Made by a program: the position numbers and the translations under genes. Below, piece by piece: positions 52,619-62,116 of a stretch of DNA of 64,000 nucleotides. The notes under the pieces were generated by a model that was not told the DNA's origin, did no database searches, and saw only the letters and a program-made list of their open reading frames with translations. The stretch's first letter is position 1. Each line of letters starts with the position of its first letter. Origin of the DNA: Megasphaera sp. AM44-1BH (GTDB taxonomy: Bacteria > Bacillota > Negativicutes > Veillonellales > Megasphaeraceae); NCBI RefSeq assembly GCF_003467125.1, contig NZ_QSFA01000001.1:124001-188000 (forward strand), in the 5' to 3' direction.

Positions 52619-53366
52619 AAATAATTCTCAATCCTTCCAGAGTAAGCATCGGTTCGACCAGATCGATGGATTTCGTCGCCGGAGCGATGATGACAGCCAG
52701 TCCGCCCGTGGCAACGACGCGGGCATTGGTTCCCAGTTCCCGGCGCATCCGTGATACAATGCCATCTACCTGGCCCACGAATCCATAATATACACCTGCC
52801 TGCATACTTTCTACCGTATTGCGGCAGATAACCCGGTCCGTACGCCGCACTTCAATACGGGGCAGCAGGGCAGTGCGCTGTACGAGAGCATCCGTCGAAA
52901 TACCGATGCCTGGACAAATGGATCCGCCCAGATAGTCCCCTTTCTTATCGACGGCGCAGAACGTTGTCGCCGTGCCAAAATCAATGATAATGACAGGGCC
53001 TCCGTATAATTCGTATGCAGCGACAGCATTGACGATACGGTCTGCCCCCACTTCGCGGGGATTGTCGTATTTTATATCCATGCCAGTCCGGATACCAGGG
53101 CCGATGATAAGCGGGGCAATGCCAAAATAACGCTGGCACATCCGTTCCAGCGTTGGCATAACCGATGGCACGACAGAAGAAATGATGATTGCATCGATTT
53201 CTTCCGAATTGGCATGATTTAAATAAAACAGATTCCGGACGAGTACACCGTATTCATCGGTCGTCCGCAGACGGTCCGTCGAAATCCGCCAATGATCCAA
53301 CAGGGTCTTGCCATCAAAAATCCCGAGTACAATATTGGTATTTCCTACATCAATTACTAATAACAT
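52602..53366 (-). CDS. coaX: Type III pantothenate kinase CoaX
   Basis: The 254-residue kinase makes 4'-phosphopantothenate for CoA. It has the ASKHA phosphate loop D-V-G-N-T-N-I-V-L-G-I at about 6-16, G-A-D-R-I-V-N-A near 104-111 and D-F-G-T-A-T-T near 127-133. GAGGTGG fixes the ATG at 53364-53366. Confidence 0.95.
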   Translation of the reverse strand: MLLVIDVGNTNIVLGIFDGKTLLDHWRISTDRLRTTDEYGVLVRNLFYLNHANSEEIDAIIISSVVPSVMPTLERMCQRYFGIAPLIIGPGIRTGMDIKYDNPREVGADRIVNAVAAYELYGGPVIIIDFGTATTFCAVDKKGDYLGGSICPGIGISTDALVQRTALLPRIEVRRTDRVICRNTVESMQAGVYYGFVGQVDGIVSRMRRELGTNARVVATGGLAVIIAPATKSIDLVEPMLTLEGLRIIYERNR

Positions 53367-53512
53367 GGTTTTATCCACCTCTGTATTCGATTCGATACAA
53401 CAGACGGCAGATGACACAACCGCCTCTGTCACTGTATCACACTTCCTATATGATAACAGAGTTTACCATAAAAAGACAGAGCGGGTGCTATAAAAATTGT
53501 GAAAACTTGCGT

Positions 53513-54484
53513 TTACGACTGAATGGGACGGACCCGGACATCCCCTGCCAGTACCCGTTCAATTCCCGAATCGGTCCGCACCAGCAGATTTCCGCTTTCA
53601 TCCAGGTCAACGGCCGTACCGGAAAACGTACGGTCCGGCATGGCAACTTCCACGTCTTTGCCCAGCATGCAGGACAGTTTCTTCCATTCTTCCAGTATGG
53701 GAGAGAACCCTTCCTTTTCCGCTTCAAAATAGTAGTGTTCCAGGTCACAGAAAATATCCCGTAACAGCTGTGTCCTGTTTACAGGCACATTTTCCATGGC
53801 AAAACTCGTGACTGTTTTTTTCAGGTCCCGGGGCAGCATTTTCTTTGTAATTCCCGTATTAATCCCGATGCCCATGATCAAATAATTGATTTTTTCCATA
53901 GAAGCATTGAGCTCTGTCAGGATACCGACGATTTTTTTATCATGTACCAGTATATCGTTAGGCCACTTGATTCCGCATTCCAGCCCCTGCTGGCGCAGGG
54001 CATGGGTAATAGCCACGGCAGCGAGAAGGGTCATCTTCGATACTTCCATAGGCAGGAAAGGGGGACGCAGGATAAGGGAAAACCATAACCCCTGGGCAAA
54101 AGGCGATAAAAAGGAACGATTCAGCCGGCCCCGGCCGCCGCTCTGTTCTTCTGCCACCACGACGGTACCTTCTTTGGCTCCTTCATTGGCTAGCTTTTTA
54201 GCCAGTGTGTTGGTTGAATCTGTTTTTTCATAATAAATCAGATTCTGGCCAATAACTTTGGTCGGCAAGGCATGCGTGACAGCATCAGGGTGCAGCAGTT
54301 CCGGTGCTTCTTTCAGGCAGTATCCTTTTTTCGTAAACGATTCGATGACATATCCACGCTGTTTCAGGACGCGGATATGCTTCCAGACAGCCGTACGCGA
54401 TATACCGAACATATCGGAAATTTTTTGTCCCGATACAAATTCGCCTTTATGTTCCAGTAAATAATCCAAGATATCCTGTCTCAA
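53513..54484 (-). CDS. birA: Biotin operon repressor / biotin-protein ligase BirA
   Basis: From a TTG start at 54482-54484, directly behind AAAGGAGGAACGAAT, the protein is 323 residues with an N-terminal winged helix (about 1-60, I-S-R-T-A-V-W-K-H-I) and the ligase core with G-R-G-R-L-N-R near 115 and K-W-P-N-D near 178. No biotin operator is recognised upstream. The longer frame up to 54619 crosses the promoter and is rejected. Confidence 0.95.
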   Translation of the reverse strand: MRQDILDYLLEHKGEFVSGQKISDMFGISRTAVWKHIRVLKQRGYVIESFTKKGYCLKEAPELLHPDAVTHALPTKVIGQNLIYYEKTDSTNTLAKKLANEGAKEGTVVVAEEQSGGRGRLNRSFLSPFAQGLWFSLILRPPFLPMEVSKMTLLAAVAITHALRQQGLECGIKWPNDILVHDKKIVGILTELNASMEKINYLIMGIGINTGITKKMLPRDLKKTVTSFAMENVPVNRTQLLRDIFCDLEHYYFEAEKEGFSPILEEWKKLSCMLGKDVEVAMPDRTFSGTAVDLDESGNLLVRTDSGIERVLAGDVRVRPIQS

Positions 54485-54647
54485 ATTCGTTCCTCCTTTC
54501 CACTGTCCAATACAGCGGGAATATAACACTGTTTTATTTCCTACTGCAATTGTAGCATAATAGTTTTTGCTGTCAATACTATAAATTTGCGTAATTGATA
54601 AAACTTTTAGATATGTCAATAAACAAACTGCATTATTGACTCTAAAA

Positions 54648-54677
54648 ATAAAACTGCAGCCAAAGCTGCAGTTTTAT
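54648..54677 (-). terminator. Terminator of ftsH
   Basis: A perfect 13-bp stem (ATAAAACTGCAGC) with a CAAA loop, six bases past the ftsH stop. Confidence 0.9.
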
Positions 54678-54682
54678 CTGAC

Positions 54683-56671
54683 TTATTCATCTTTTTTATT
54701 CAGTGTATTTCCCCAGGGACTGACTTCAGCTGTTCCGGAAGATGGTTCTGTCGTCTTGTCTTCCGTCCCGGAGCCTGGCAGGTTTACCGGTTTATCCGTA
54801 CCAGATGCCTGCGTTTCACTTCCTGTTCCCTGTTCCTTCTCTGACTCTGCCGTATCTGCTTCCGTCTGAGGTGCATCAAGCGTACCATATTCGACGAGAT
54901 TCTTCACCTGGACACTATTGATGGTTTCGACTTCCATCAGCGCATTTGCCATGCTCTTCAGGGCATCGAGATGTTCCCGCAGGATCCGGAGTGTATCGGC
55001 ATAGGCTTCAGAGACAATATCATGCATTTCCTTGTCGATCAGTTCCGCTACGCGTTCACCGTAATTGCGTTCATGTCCGAGATTCTTACCCAGGAAGACC
55101 TGTTCCTGCTGTTCCCCGAATACCATGGGGCCGAGTTTACTGCTCATTCCCAGGCGGGTAATCATCTGCCGGACAATACGGGTAACGCTCTGGAGGTCGC
55201 CAGATGCACCGCTGCTGATTTCATTAAACACAATCTGTTCCGCTGCACGGCCGCCCAGGGCGACGCGGATCTGAGCCAGATAGTACGACTTCGTTTCATA
55301 GGACCGGTCTTCTTCCGGAAGCATCATCGTATATCCGCCAGCCCGGCCACGGGGAATGATCGTAACCTTATGAACCGGATCGGCATCAGGCAGCAGGTAC
55401 GCAATCAGAGCATGTCCCGATTCATGTACAGCTGTAAGGCGTTTTTCTTTTTCGCTGATGACATGACTGCGCCGTTCCGGACCGAAGCATACTTTTTCAC
55501 TGGCTTCTTCCAGTTCCGGCATATTAATGACTTTTTTATCCTGACGGGCAGCCAGGAGAGCCGCTTCATTGAGCAGGTTGCCCAAATCGGCACCGGTGAA
55601 TCCCGGCGTTTTCTTGGCAATCGTTTCCAGATCGACGTCTTTGCCCAACGGTTTTCCTTTGGCATGTACTTTCAGGATGGCAATCCGTCCTCTGAGGTCC
55701 GGACGGTCTACGGTAATCTGACGGTCAAACCGGCCCGGACGGAGCAGGGCCGGGTCGAGGATATCCGGACGGTTCGTCGCCGCAATGGTGATAATCCCTT
55801 CATTGGCGCCGAACCCATCCATTTCGACCAGCAGCTGGTTCAGTGTCTGTTCCCGTTCATCATGTCCCCCGCCAAGACCGGCGCCACGCTGGCGGCCTAC
55901 GGCATCGATTTCATCAATGAACACGATGCAGGGAGCATTTTTTTTAGCCTGGGAAAACAAATCACGCACACGGGACGCACCGACACCGACGAACATTTCG
56001 ACAAAGTCCGAGCCACTGATACTGAAAAACGGTACGCCTGCTTCCCCGGCCACAGCCCGGGCAAGCAATGTCTTACCTGTCCCCGGAGGGCCAAACAGAA
56101 GGACGCCTTTCGGGATTTTAGCTCCGATATTGTTATATTTGCTGGGATTGCGCAGGAATTCTACGATTTCTGACAATTCTTCCTTGGCTTCATCTTCACC
56201 GGCAACATCCTTGAACGAAACCTTGATTTTTCCTTCCCCATGCATTTTGGCATGGCTTTTCCCGAAATTCATGACCCGGCCGCCGCCGCCCTGGGTCTGC
56301 TGCATGATAAAGAACCATACACCGATCAGGATCAGGATAGGCAGCACATTGCTGAGCATGCTCATCCACCACGAAGGCTGTTCAGGCGGTTTGGCAATGA
56401 TATTGACATCGGCATCACGAAGTGCCGGCAGCAAGGCCGAATCAGTCGGTGCATAGGATGTAAAAGACGTACCATCTTTCAGCTGGCCGACGATGGCATG
56501 ATCATCCGTGATCTGTACAGCGTCTACTTTCTTCTGCTGGACCTGATTCATGAAATTCGTATACGTGATTTCGGACTTGTCTGACTTATTAGTCGTAAAA
56601 GCATCTATGATGGAGACGGCAACGATAATAATAAGTAAGTAAAGGCTTACATTCCGTACAAATTTACTCAA
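54683..56671 (-). CDS. ftsH: ATP-dependent zinc metalloprotease FtsH
   Basis: The 662-residue membrane AAA protease has two membrane helices (about 5-25 and 96-116), Walker A G-P-P-G-T-G-K-T, the second region of homology R-P-G-R-F-D, and the zinc site H-E-S-G-H. The C-terminal 55 residues are Glu/Thr/Ser-rich and probably disordered. A TTG start at 56669-56671 has AAAGGAG at 7-base spacing; the ATG at 56716 has no good site and would prefix 15 non-family residues. Confidence 0.95.
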   Translation of the reverse strand: MSKFVRNVSLYLLIIIVAVSIIDAFTTNKSDKSEITYTNFMNQVQQKKVDAVQITDDHAIVGQLKDGTSFTSYAPTDSALLPALRDADVNIIAKPPEQPSWWMSMLSNVLPILILIGVWFFIMQQTQGGGGRVMNFGKSHAKMHGEGKIKVSFKDVAGEDEAKEELSEIVEFLRNPSKYNNIGAKIPKGVLLFGPPGTGKTLLARAVAGEAGVPFFSISGSDFVEMFVGVGASRVRDLFSQAKKNAPCIVFIDEIDAVGRQRGAGLGGGHDEREQTLNQLLVEMDGFGANEGIITIAATNRPDILDPALLRPGRFDRQITVDRPDLRGRIAILKVHAKGKPLGKDVDLETIAKKTPGFTGADLGNLLNEAALLAARQDKKVINMPELEEASEKVCFGPERRSHVISEKEKRLTAVHESGHALIAYLLPDADPVHKVTIIPRGRAGGYTMMLPEEDRSYETKSYYLAQIRVALGGRAAEQIVFNEISSGASGDLQSVTRIVRQMITRLGMSSKLGPMVFGEQQEQVFLGKNLGHERNYGERVAELIDKEMHDIVSEAYADTLRILREHLDALKSMANALMEVETINSVQVKNLVEYGTLDAPQTEADTAESEKEQGTGSETQASGTDKPVNLPGSGTEDKTTEPSSGTAEVSPWGNTLNKKDE

Positions 56672-56790
56672 AATACTGCTCCTTTCGCGCACGTTTTTAT
56701 GAATATACAGGTTCATCCCTGCCGTAAGGAGAGAGAAGTAACCAAATATATTCTTATATTATCACACTTTAAGGAAAGCAACAACATTTT

Positions 56791-57330
56791 TTAATGACTG
56801 TACACTTCTTCTTTCAATACGCCAATATATGGCAGATTGCGGTAACGGCTGTTATAGTCCAGGCCATATCCGACGACGAACGCGTCGGGGATTTCAAACC
56901 CGTTGTAATCGACAGGGATATCTACTTTGCGGCGCGATGGCTTGCTAAGAAGCGTCGCAATCCTGACAGAACCAGCACCCCGTTCCAGGAGGAGGGGCTT
57001 CAACTTGCTGAGCGTAACGCCTGTATCGATGATATCTTCGATAATCAGGATATCACGGCCTTTGACATCACTGTCCAGATCTTTACGGATCTTGACGAAC
57101 CCCGAAGACGTCGTCGAAGCACCATAACTGGAGCAAACCATGAAATCGAATTCGACAGGGCCATCGATACAGCGTGCCAGATCGGTAAAGAACGTGACGG
57201 CGCCCTTTAAAATGCCACAAAGGAGTATTGTTTTCCCTTCATAATCTTTCGTTATCTGTGCGCCCAGTTCGCGTACGCGGGCCTTGATTTGTTCTTCTGT
57301 AAATAAAATTTCTTTTACATCATTATGCAT
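56791..57330 (-). CDS. hpt: Hypoxanthine phosphoribosyltransferase
   Basis: The 179-residue purine-salvage enzyme has I-L-I-I-E-D-I-I-D-T-G-V-T-L, the PRPP-binding motif, near 97-110. It follows tilS by 21 bases and precedes ftsH, the conserved tilS-hpt-ftsH order of Firmicutes. AGGAGG precedes the ATG. Confidence 0.96.
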   Translation of the reverse strand: MHNDVKEILFTEEQIKARVRELGAQITKDYEGKTILLCGILKGAVTFFTDLARCIDGPVEFDFMVCSSYGASTTSSGFVKIRKDLDSDVKGRDILIIEDIIDTGVTLSKLKPLLLERGAGSVRIATLLSKPSRRKVDIPVDYNGFEIPDAFVVGYGLDYNSRYRNLPYIGVLKEEVYSH

Positions 57331-57351
57331 GATTTTCCTCCTGAATGCGAA

Positions 57352-58371
57352 TCAATGACGCTGCCGTTTCTTAAATTCCCCCCGGGCAGCACGGGTAAAA
57401 CACAGACGTTCTTTTGTCGTATATACACAGAGACCCAGTCCCTCAAAACAATGACCGGCACCCTTGGCAGCCAGCTGCCGGACAGCCTCCGTAAAATGGA
57501 ATGGCACATCATGACAGCTCTGCCGCACACAGGAAAACAAATACCGTATCAGCCGGCGTTGCAAGGCCAGTGGCTGTGACAGCAGGGCTCTTTTTCCGAT
57601 ACTTACGCCATCCTGGTCTTCCTTCACCAGGGAAGAGGCCAGCTGCTCTGTCTGGCTGGCAAGAAAATCCTCATCGGCTCCGGCCAGCACGGCCAGCCGG
57701 TTCAAGTCGGCTATGACAGCCGGATTGTATGCCTCCAGCTGCGGTATCAGTTCCAGCCGGATGCGGTTCCGTCCGTAGTCCCTGCTCTGGTTGGTTTCAT
57801 CTTCGCAGGGAACCAGTCCCCGTTCCTTAATATAATCTTCTATATCCCGCCGTGTCAAGGCCAGGAGAGGCCGTATGATATCACCGTTCTTAGGCCGTAT
57901 CCCGCCCAGTCCCCGGAGGCCGCTGCCGCGCAGCAGATGCTGAAGTACCGTTTCCGCCTGATCGTTCTGCTGATGGGCTACGGCAATAGCTGAAGCATGA
58001 CACCGGCCCGCGCACTGACGCAGGATGCGGTACCGTTCATTCCTGCCGGCCGTCTCCAGGCTCTGATGAGTCCCGGCGGCGATACGGGGCACATCGGCGA
58101 AATCCCACATAAAGCCGCAGTCCCGTTCTTCGGCGGCTTTCCGCACTATCCCGACTTCATCGTCTGCCGACGGGCGGATACCGTGATGGACATAGCAAAC
58201 GGTCAGGGTAAGATTCCATGCATGACGCAGCGATGCCAGTATGTCCAGCAGTGTCAGCGAATCTGGTCCGCCTGAACAGGCAATGAGCAAATGGTCACCG
58301 GGGTGGATCAACTTTTCCTGCCGGCAGAAGGCTGCCACCTTATCCAGCAGACGGCCGGCACAGGTCTTCAT
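57352..58371 (-). CDS. tilS: tRNA(Ile)-lysidine synthase TilS (short form)
   Basis: The 339-residue enzyme has the PP-loop A-C-S-G-G-P-D-S-L at about 29-37 and H-H-G-I-R-P near 63. It modifies the wobble base of the AUA-reading tRNA-Ile. It lacks most of the C-terminal substrate-binding domain found in longer TilS proteins (over 430 residues). Its ATG overlaps the ppx stop (ATGA). Confidence 0.92.
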   Translation of the reverse strand: MKTCAGRLLDKVAAFCRQEKLIHPGDHLLIACSGGPDSLTLLDILASLRHAWNLTLTVCYVHHGIRPSADDEVGIVRKAAEERDCGFMWDFADVPRIAAGTHQSLETAGRNERYRILRQCAGRCHASAIAVAHQQNDQAETVLQHLLRGSGLRGLGGIRPKNGDIIRPLLALTRRDIEDYIKERGLVPCEDETNQSRDYGRNRIRLELIPQLEAYNPAVIADLNRLAVLAGADEDFLASQTEQLASSLVKEDQDGVSIGKRALLSQPLALQRRLIRYLFSCVRQSCHDVPFHFTEAVRQLAAKGAGHCFEGLGLCVYTTKERLCFTRAARGEFKKRQRH

Positions 58372-59276
58372 CGGTTCCGCCAGGCTGCATCCTGGAACGC
58401 CTGGCTGTAAAAAATTCCTTCCAGGAGATCTTTTTCACTGATCTGGATTTCCGGAATACCATAATGGCTGAGGCACGACCGGGCAATGAGCAGACCGGGA
58501 AGGATGATATCGCTTCGCCGCGGCTGCAGTCCTTTTATATGACGCCGTTCCTCAGGAGTCATCTGTTCCAGCCGGTCGATCCAGTCCGACAGACAGGCCC
58601 GGGAAATGACCGTACCTTCTACCCGGTCCGGATCGTAGGGATCCAGCCCCAGTTCCATGGCCGCCAGTGACGTGAGCGTTCCGCCTACGCCCAGCAGCCG
58701 GTCCGGAACAGCCGGTATGGAAAGCCACTGATTGAGACAGCGCCTTTCCAGTGCATCACAGGCCGATGCCGTCGTCACATCATGACAAAACCGCACGGCC
58801 CCCATGGGATAACTATGAGACCAGAGGCTTCTGCCCTCTTTTCCCAGCGCCATTTCACTGCTGCCGCCTCCTATATCGAGGACTGCCACAATCATACCGG
58901 GCAATGCAGCGCCTGCCGCCCCGCGGTAACTGAACGATGCTTCTTCCAGTCCGCTGAGGATGCGGCAGTGCCAGCCAAACCGGGCCCGTACTTCCGCCAG
59001 AAAAGCCTGTCCGTCCGACGCTTCCCGTACGGCACTCGTCGCTACGGCACATACACACAGATCCGGGTACATATCGTTCCACTGCTGCATCGCTTCCAGA
59101 GACGCCTCTATTCCTTCTCTGGATAAATGTCCCGTCCGGGATACGTCTTTTCCCAGCCGGGTCGTAGCCAATTCTTTTTTTGAAAAATGCCACTGTCCGT
59201 CCCGGTCCCGTTTTCCCCGCATGAAGCGGAGAGAATTGGAACCGATATCAACGACGGCATATACATCTTGTTCCAT
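58368..59276 (-). CDS. ppx: Ppx/GppA-type exopolyphosphatase
   Basis: The 302-residue actin-fold phosphatase has D-I-G-S-N-S-L-R at about 10-17 and D-I-G-G-G-S-S-E near 135-142. It lacks the HD domain of long Ppx proteins. AAAGGAG fixes the ATG at 59274-59276. It could cleave polyphosphate or pppGpp. Confidence 0.92.
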   Translation of the reverse strand: MEQDVYAVVDIGSNSLRFMRGKRDRDGQWHFSKKELATTRLGKDVSRTGHLSREGIEASLEAMQQWNDMYPDLCVCAVATSAVREASDGQAFLAEVRARFGWHCRILSGLEEASFSYRGAAGAALPGMIVAVLDIGGGSSEMALGKEGRSLWSHSYPMGAVRFCHDVTTASACDALERRCLNQWLSIPAVPDRLLGVGGTLTSLAAMELGLDPYDPDRVEGTVISRACLSDWIDRLEQMTPEERRHIKGLQPRRSDIILPGLLIARSCLSHYGIPEIQISEKDLLEGIFYSQAFQDAAWRNR

Positions 59277-59308
59277 AACTGCTCCTTTTCCCATGACAGG
59301 AAGAAACA

Positions 59309-59339
59309 AAAAGAGCATTCCCTGTCGGAATACTCTTTT
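59309..59339 (-). terminator. Terminator after the S1-domain gene
   Basis: A 13-bp stem with one mismatch (AAAAGAG.ATTCC / GGAAT.CTCTTTT), followed by A/T-rich sequence on the minus strand. Confidence 0.7.
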
Positions 59340-59365
59340 CCTTTCATACCCTGGTGGATACGGAA

Positions 59366-59803
59366 TTAATCGGCATGCCGGGCACCGCGGCCACCGCGTT
59401 TCGATTCCGTATTACGTTTCAGATCCATTAACCGTTCGTCACTTTCTTTCAAGAATCTGCTCAGCCGGTCTTCAAAGGACAGGGACTGGGGAGCGCGGCG
59501 GTTCATGTCAAACCCATTATTGTGATGGTGAAATTCCCGCTTGGGATGAAATTCTTTCTTTTCCGGAGCCGGCTGTGTCCGTTTGATGGACAGGCCGATT
59601 TTTCCTTTTTCATCAATGGATAAAACTTTGACATGTACCTTATCCTGAACCTTCAGGAAATCATGAACATCCTTTACATATTCATTTGCTACTTCGGAAA
59701 TATGGACGAGACCAATTTTTTTATCCGGCAGTTCGACGAATGCACCGAACTTAGTTATTCCTGTAACGGTTCCTTCCAATACACTGCCTACTTCGATTGC
59801 CAT
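59366..59803 (-). CDS. S1-domain RNA-binding protein (YabR-like)
   Basis: The 145-residue protein has one S1 domain (about 1-75: G-S-V-L-E-G-T-V-T-G-I-T-K-F-G-A-F-V) and a basic, His/Arg-rich tail including H-H-H near 98-100. Similar proteins sit by divIC in Firmicutes and bind RNA or the ribosome. The ATG at 59801-59803 has AGGAGG 13 bases upstream, a long spacing. Confidence 0.9.
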   Translation of the reverse strand: MAIEVGSVLEGTVTGITKFGAFVELPDKKIGLVHISEVANEYVKDVHDFLKVQDKVHVKVLSIDEKGKIGLSIKRTQPAPEKKEFHPKREFHHHNNGFDMNRRAPQSLSFEDRLSRFLKESDERLMDLKRNTESKRGGRGARHAD

Positions 59804-59925
59804 GCTGTTAAGACATCCTCCTTTAATTATGGATACGCGTCGCAAATAGCGTTTACACACATTATACTAATAAACATTAAAAAATTCAATCGGAAATTCT
59901 GCTTTCCTGATGCCTTTCCGGACAG

Positions 59926-60258
59926 TCACCGGCGGTACGGAATTTCGCCGGGCTTAGCCAGTCCGAACTGCTCCCGCGCCTGCCGCATGATTTCTTCCGG
60001 CGAGGACAGCCGGTCTTTTTCTTCATGCAGTTTCTGGTTTTCTTCAGTCAATTCCCGTTCCTGATTGACCGTTATCGTCATATCCTGCTGAATCTGCCAT
60101 AGCTCATATATCTTGGAACCGAGAAACAGGCCGCCAAAAATCAAAATCGCCACGACAATCCGTTTGTATAAAGACCAGCCCGCCTTCTGCCTGCGGCGGA
60201 CGTTCCGTCTCCTGCCCTGTCCGGATGGGCGCGGTCGTCCTGTACGTTTCACAGTCAT
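59926..60258 (-). CDS. divIC: DivIC/FtsB-family septum formation initiator
   Basis: The 110-residue single-pass protein has a very basic N-terminal tail (1-30), a membrane helix (about 33-51), then a coiled coil (about 55-90) and a C-terminal A-R-E-Q-F-G-L-A-K-P-G-E motif typical of the family. It works in the divisome with FtsL. Confidence 0.9.
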   Translation of the reverse strand: MTVKRTGRPRPSGQGRRRNVRRRQKAGWSLYKRIVVAILIFGGLFLGSKIYELWQIQQDMTITVNQERELTEENQKLHEEKDRLSSPEEIMRQAREQFGLAKPGEIPYRR

Positions 60259-60461
60259 GTCTCAGCTCCTTTGCAGATTAAAAACCTTTTAACCTATAGT
60301 ATACCTTGAAATGACTGCAAGATAAAGCCTTTTTACGGATATTTCAGGAGAAAATACGGTAATACTGCGGCTGAAAGGGAAGCACTTCTTCCGGATTATC
60401 TCTTTTAAAACGGGACAATTTTTTCTATAATAAACGTATGCAAAGAAAAGGAGGCTACGTT

Positions 60462-61865
60462 ATGCCATATACACCGATAAACGATGAAATACTTGCTAGA
60501 CTGACAGCGATTACCGGTAGTAAAAATGTTCTTACCGACAACGATGCCATGCAGCCATACAGTCATGATGAAGTAACCGATCCGGCCTATCACCATATGC
60601 CAGAAGCCGTCGTATTTGCTGAATCAGCCCAACAGGTAGCAGCCATCGTGCAGCTGGCCAATGAATATCATTTCCCTGTAGTCCCGCGCGGTGCCGGGAC
60701 AGGCCTGGCCTGCGGAGCTGTCCCTGTCTGCGGGGGCATCGTCCTGTCACTGGAAAAAATGAACCATATCCTGGAAATCAATACAGACGGACTGTACGCG
60801 GTCGTTGAACCGGGCGTACGCACGTCGGATCTGCAGAAAGCGGCAGAAGAAAAAGGATTATTTTATGCCGGCGATCCCTGCAGCGGTGACTCCTGTTTTA
60901 TCGGCGGAAATATTGCAACCAATGCCGGGGGCAACCGGGCCGTCAAATATGGTACGACCCGCCATCAGGTCTATTCCATCGAAATCGTAAATCCGACGGG
61001 ACGGATTGTACAGCTCGGTGCCCGCCTGCAGAAGCAATCGACAGGATACTGCCTGGATCAACTGATTATCGGCTCGGAAGGAACACTGGGCATCATCACC
61101 AAAGCCACATTGAAACTGCTTCCCAAGCCCCGGTTCAAGCTGGACCTGCTCGCCGTATTCGACGATACGGCGGCAGCCATCGGCGTCGTCAATAAAATCA
61201 TAAAGGCCGGCATAACGCCTACCTGTGTGGAGTTCATGGATAATATCACCATCAAATCCGTAGAACGGTACCTGCACGAAACACTCCAGGGAAGTGATAC
61301 GGGAAATTATCTGATTGTGGAAGTAGAAGGTACGAGTGAAGACGACCTCGATGATAAAGCCGTCGTCCTCGACGAACTGTGTACCGCCAGCGGTGCCTCC
61401 TCTGTACTGGTTGCCGACCCGGCCCGGATCTGGCAGGCACGCAAGGCCTTTGCCGAAGCCGTACGGGCCGAAAGCCTGATTGTCTGCAAAGAAGACGTTG
61501 TAGTCCCTGTCGATCAGGAACCGCGTCTTCTGGCCCGTATTCTGGAACTGGCCCGTAAATATGGCCTTATCACCCGCATCGCCAGTCACGCCGGCGATGG
61601 CAACATCCATCTGAATATCTTAAAAAATGAAGATCTCACCTATGAACAGTGGGAAGAAAAGGTCTCGGAAAACCAGCAGGAACTGTACCGTTTCATTTAT
61701 CAGCTGGGAGGCCGTCTGTCCGGCGAACACGGCATTGGCAGCAAACGCAAGGCCCTGATGGAAGAATTCACCAACCCCGACGAGCTTGATATGATGCGGG
61801 CTGTCAAAAAAGCACTGGATCCGAATAACATCCTCAATCCCGGTAAAATCTTTGACGTGGAATGA
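60462..61865 (+). CDS. FAD-linked D-lactate/glycolate oxidase-type dehydrogenase, paralogue 2
   Basis: The 467-residue protein has the same motifs as the gene at 21630-23030: P-R-G-A-G-T-G-L-A-C-G-A-V-P, G-D-P-C-S-G-D-S-C and R-L-S-G-E-H-G-I-G-S-K-R. Here the first loop has the standard G-A-G-T-G form. AAAGGAGG fixes the ATG at 60462, with TATAAT at 60426-60431. It stands alone without a racemase or Etf gene. Confidence 0.88.
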   Translation: MPYTPINDEILARLTAITGSKNVLTDNDAMQPYSHDEVTDPAYHHMPEAVVFAESAQQVAAIVQLANEYHFPVVPRGAGTGLACGAVPVCGGIVLSLEKMNHILEINTDGLYAVVEPGVRTSDLQKAAEEKGLFYAGDPCSGDSCFIGGNIATNAGGNRAVKYGTTRHQVYSIEIVNPTGRIVQLGARLQKQSTGYCLDQLIIGSEGTLGIITKATLKLLPKPRFKLDLLAVFDDTAAAIGVVNKIIKAGITPTCVEFMDNITIKSVERYLHETLQGSDTGNYLIVEVEGTSEDDLDDKAVVLDELCTASGASSVLVADPARIWQARKAFAEAVRAESLIVCKEDVVVPVDQEPRLLARILELARKYGLITRIASHAGDGNIHLNILKNEDLTYEQWEEKVSENQQELYRFIYQLGGRLSGEHGIGSKRKALMEEFTNPDELDMMRAVKKALDPNNILNPGKIFDVE

Positions 61866-61883
61866 ATACCTGAAAGGTGTCTC

Positions 61884-61912
61884 TTTACTTCCCTTTCATT
61901 TACAGGTATAAT
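61884..61912 (+). promoter_or_regulatory. Promoter of the riboflavin gene
   Basis: TTTACT (61884-61889), 17 bases, TATAAT (61907-61912). Transcription from here would start at the first base of the riboswitch. Confidence 0.8.
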
Positions 61913-61918
61913 AGAATA

Positions 61919-62027
61919 ATCTTCAGGGCAGGGCGCAATCCCCGACCGGCGGTGACAGTCCGCGAACACAACGTGTACGATTTGGTGAAATTCCAAAACC
62001 GACAGTAAAGTCTGGATGAGAGAAGAT
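61919..62027 (+). ncRNA. FMN riboswitch (RFN element)
   Basis: The closing stem ATCTTC/GAAGAT (61919-61924 with 62022-62027) encloses the RFN consensus: AGGGCAGGG, CCCGACCGGCGGT, AGTCCGCG and GTCTGGATGAGAG. It senses FMN and controls ribBA together with the downstream terminator hairpin. Confidence 0.97.
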
Positions 62028-62060
62028 AAGATAAGAGTGTATCTGTATTCTTATTGTCAT

Positions 62061-62094
62061 AAAGCCCTGTGCACCTGGTGCAACAGGGCTTTTA
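62061..62094 (+). terminator. Riboswitch expression-platform terminator
   Basis: AAAGCCCTGT / ACAGGGCTTT, 10 bp, then TTAG. It lies between the aptamer and the ribBA Shine-Dalgarno (AGGAGG at 62105), so FMN binding likely stops transcription here. Confidence 0.85.
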
Positions 62095-62116
62095 GTTATA
62101 TATCAGGAGGTTACTG

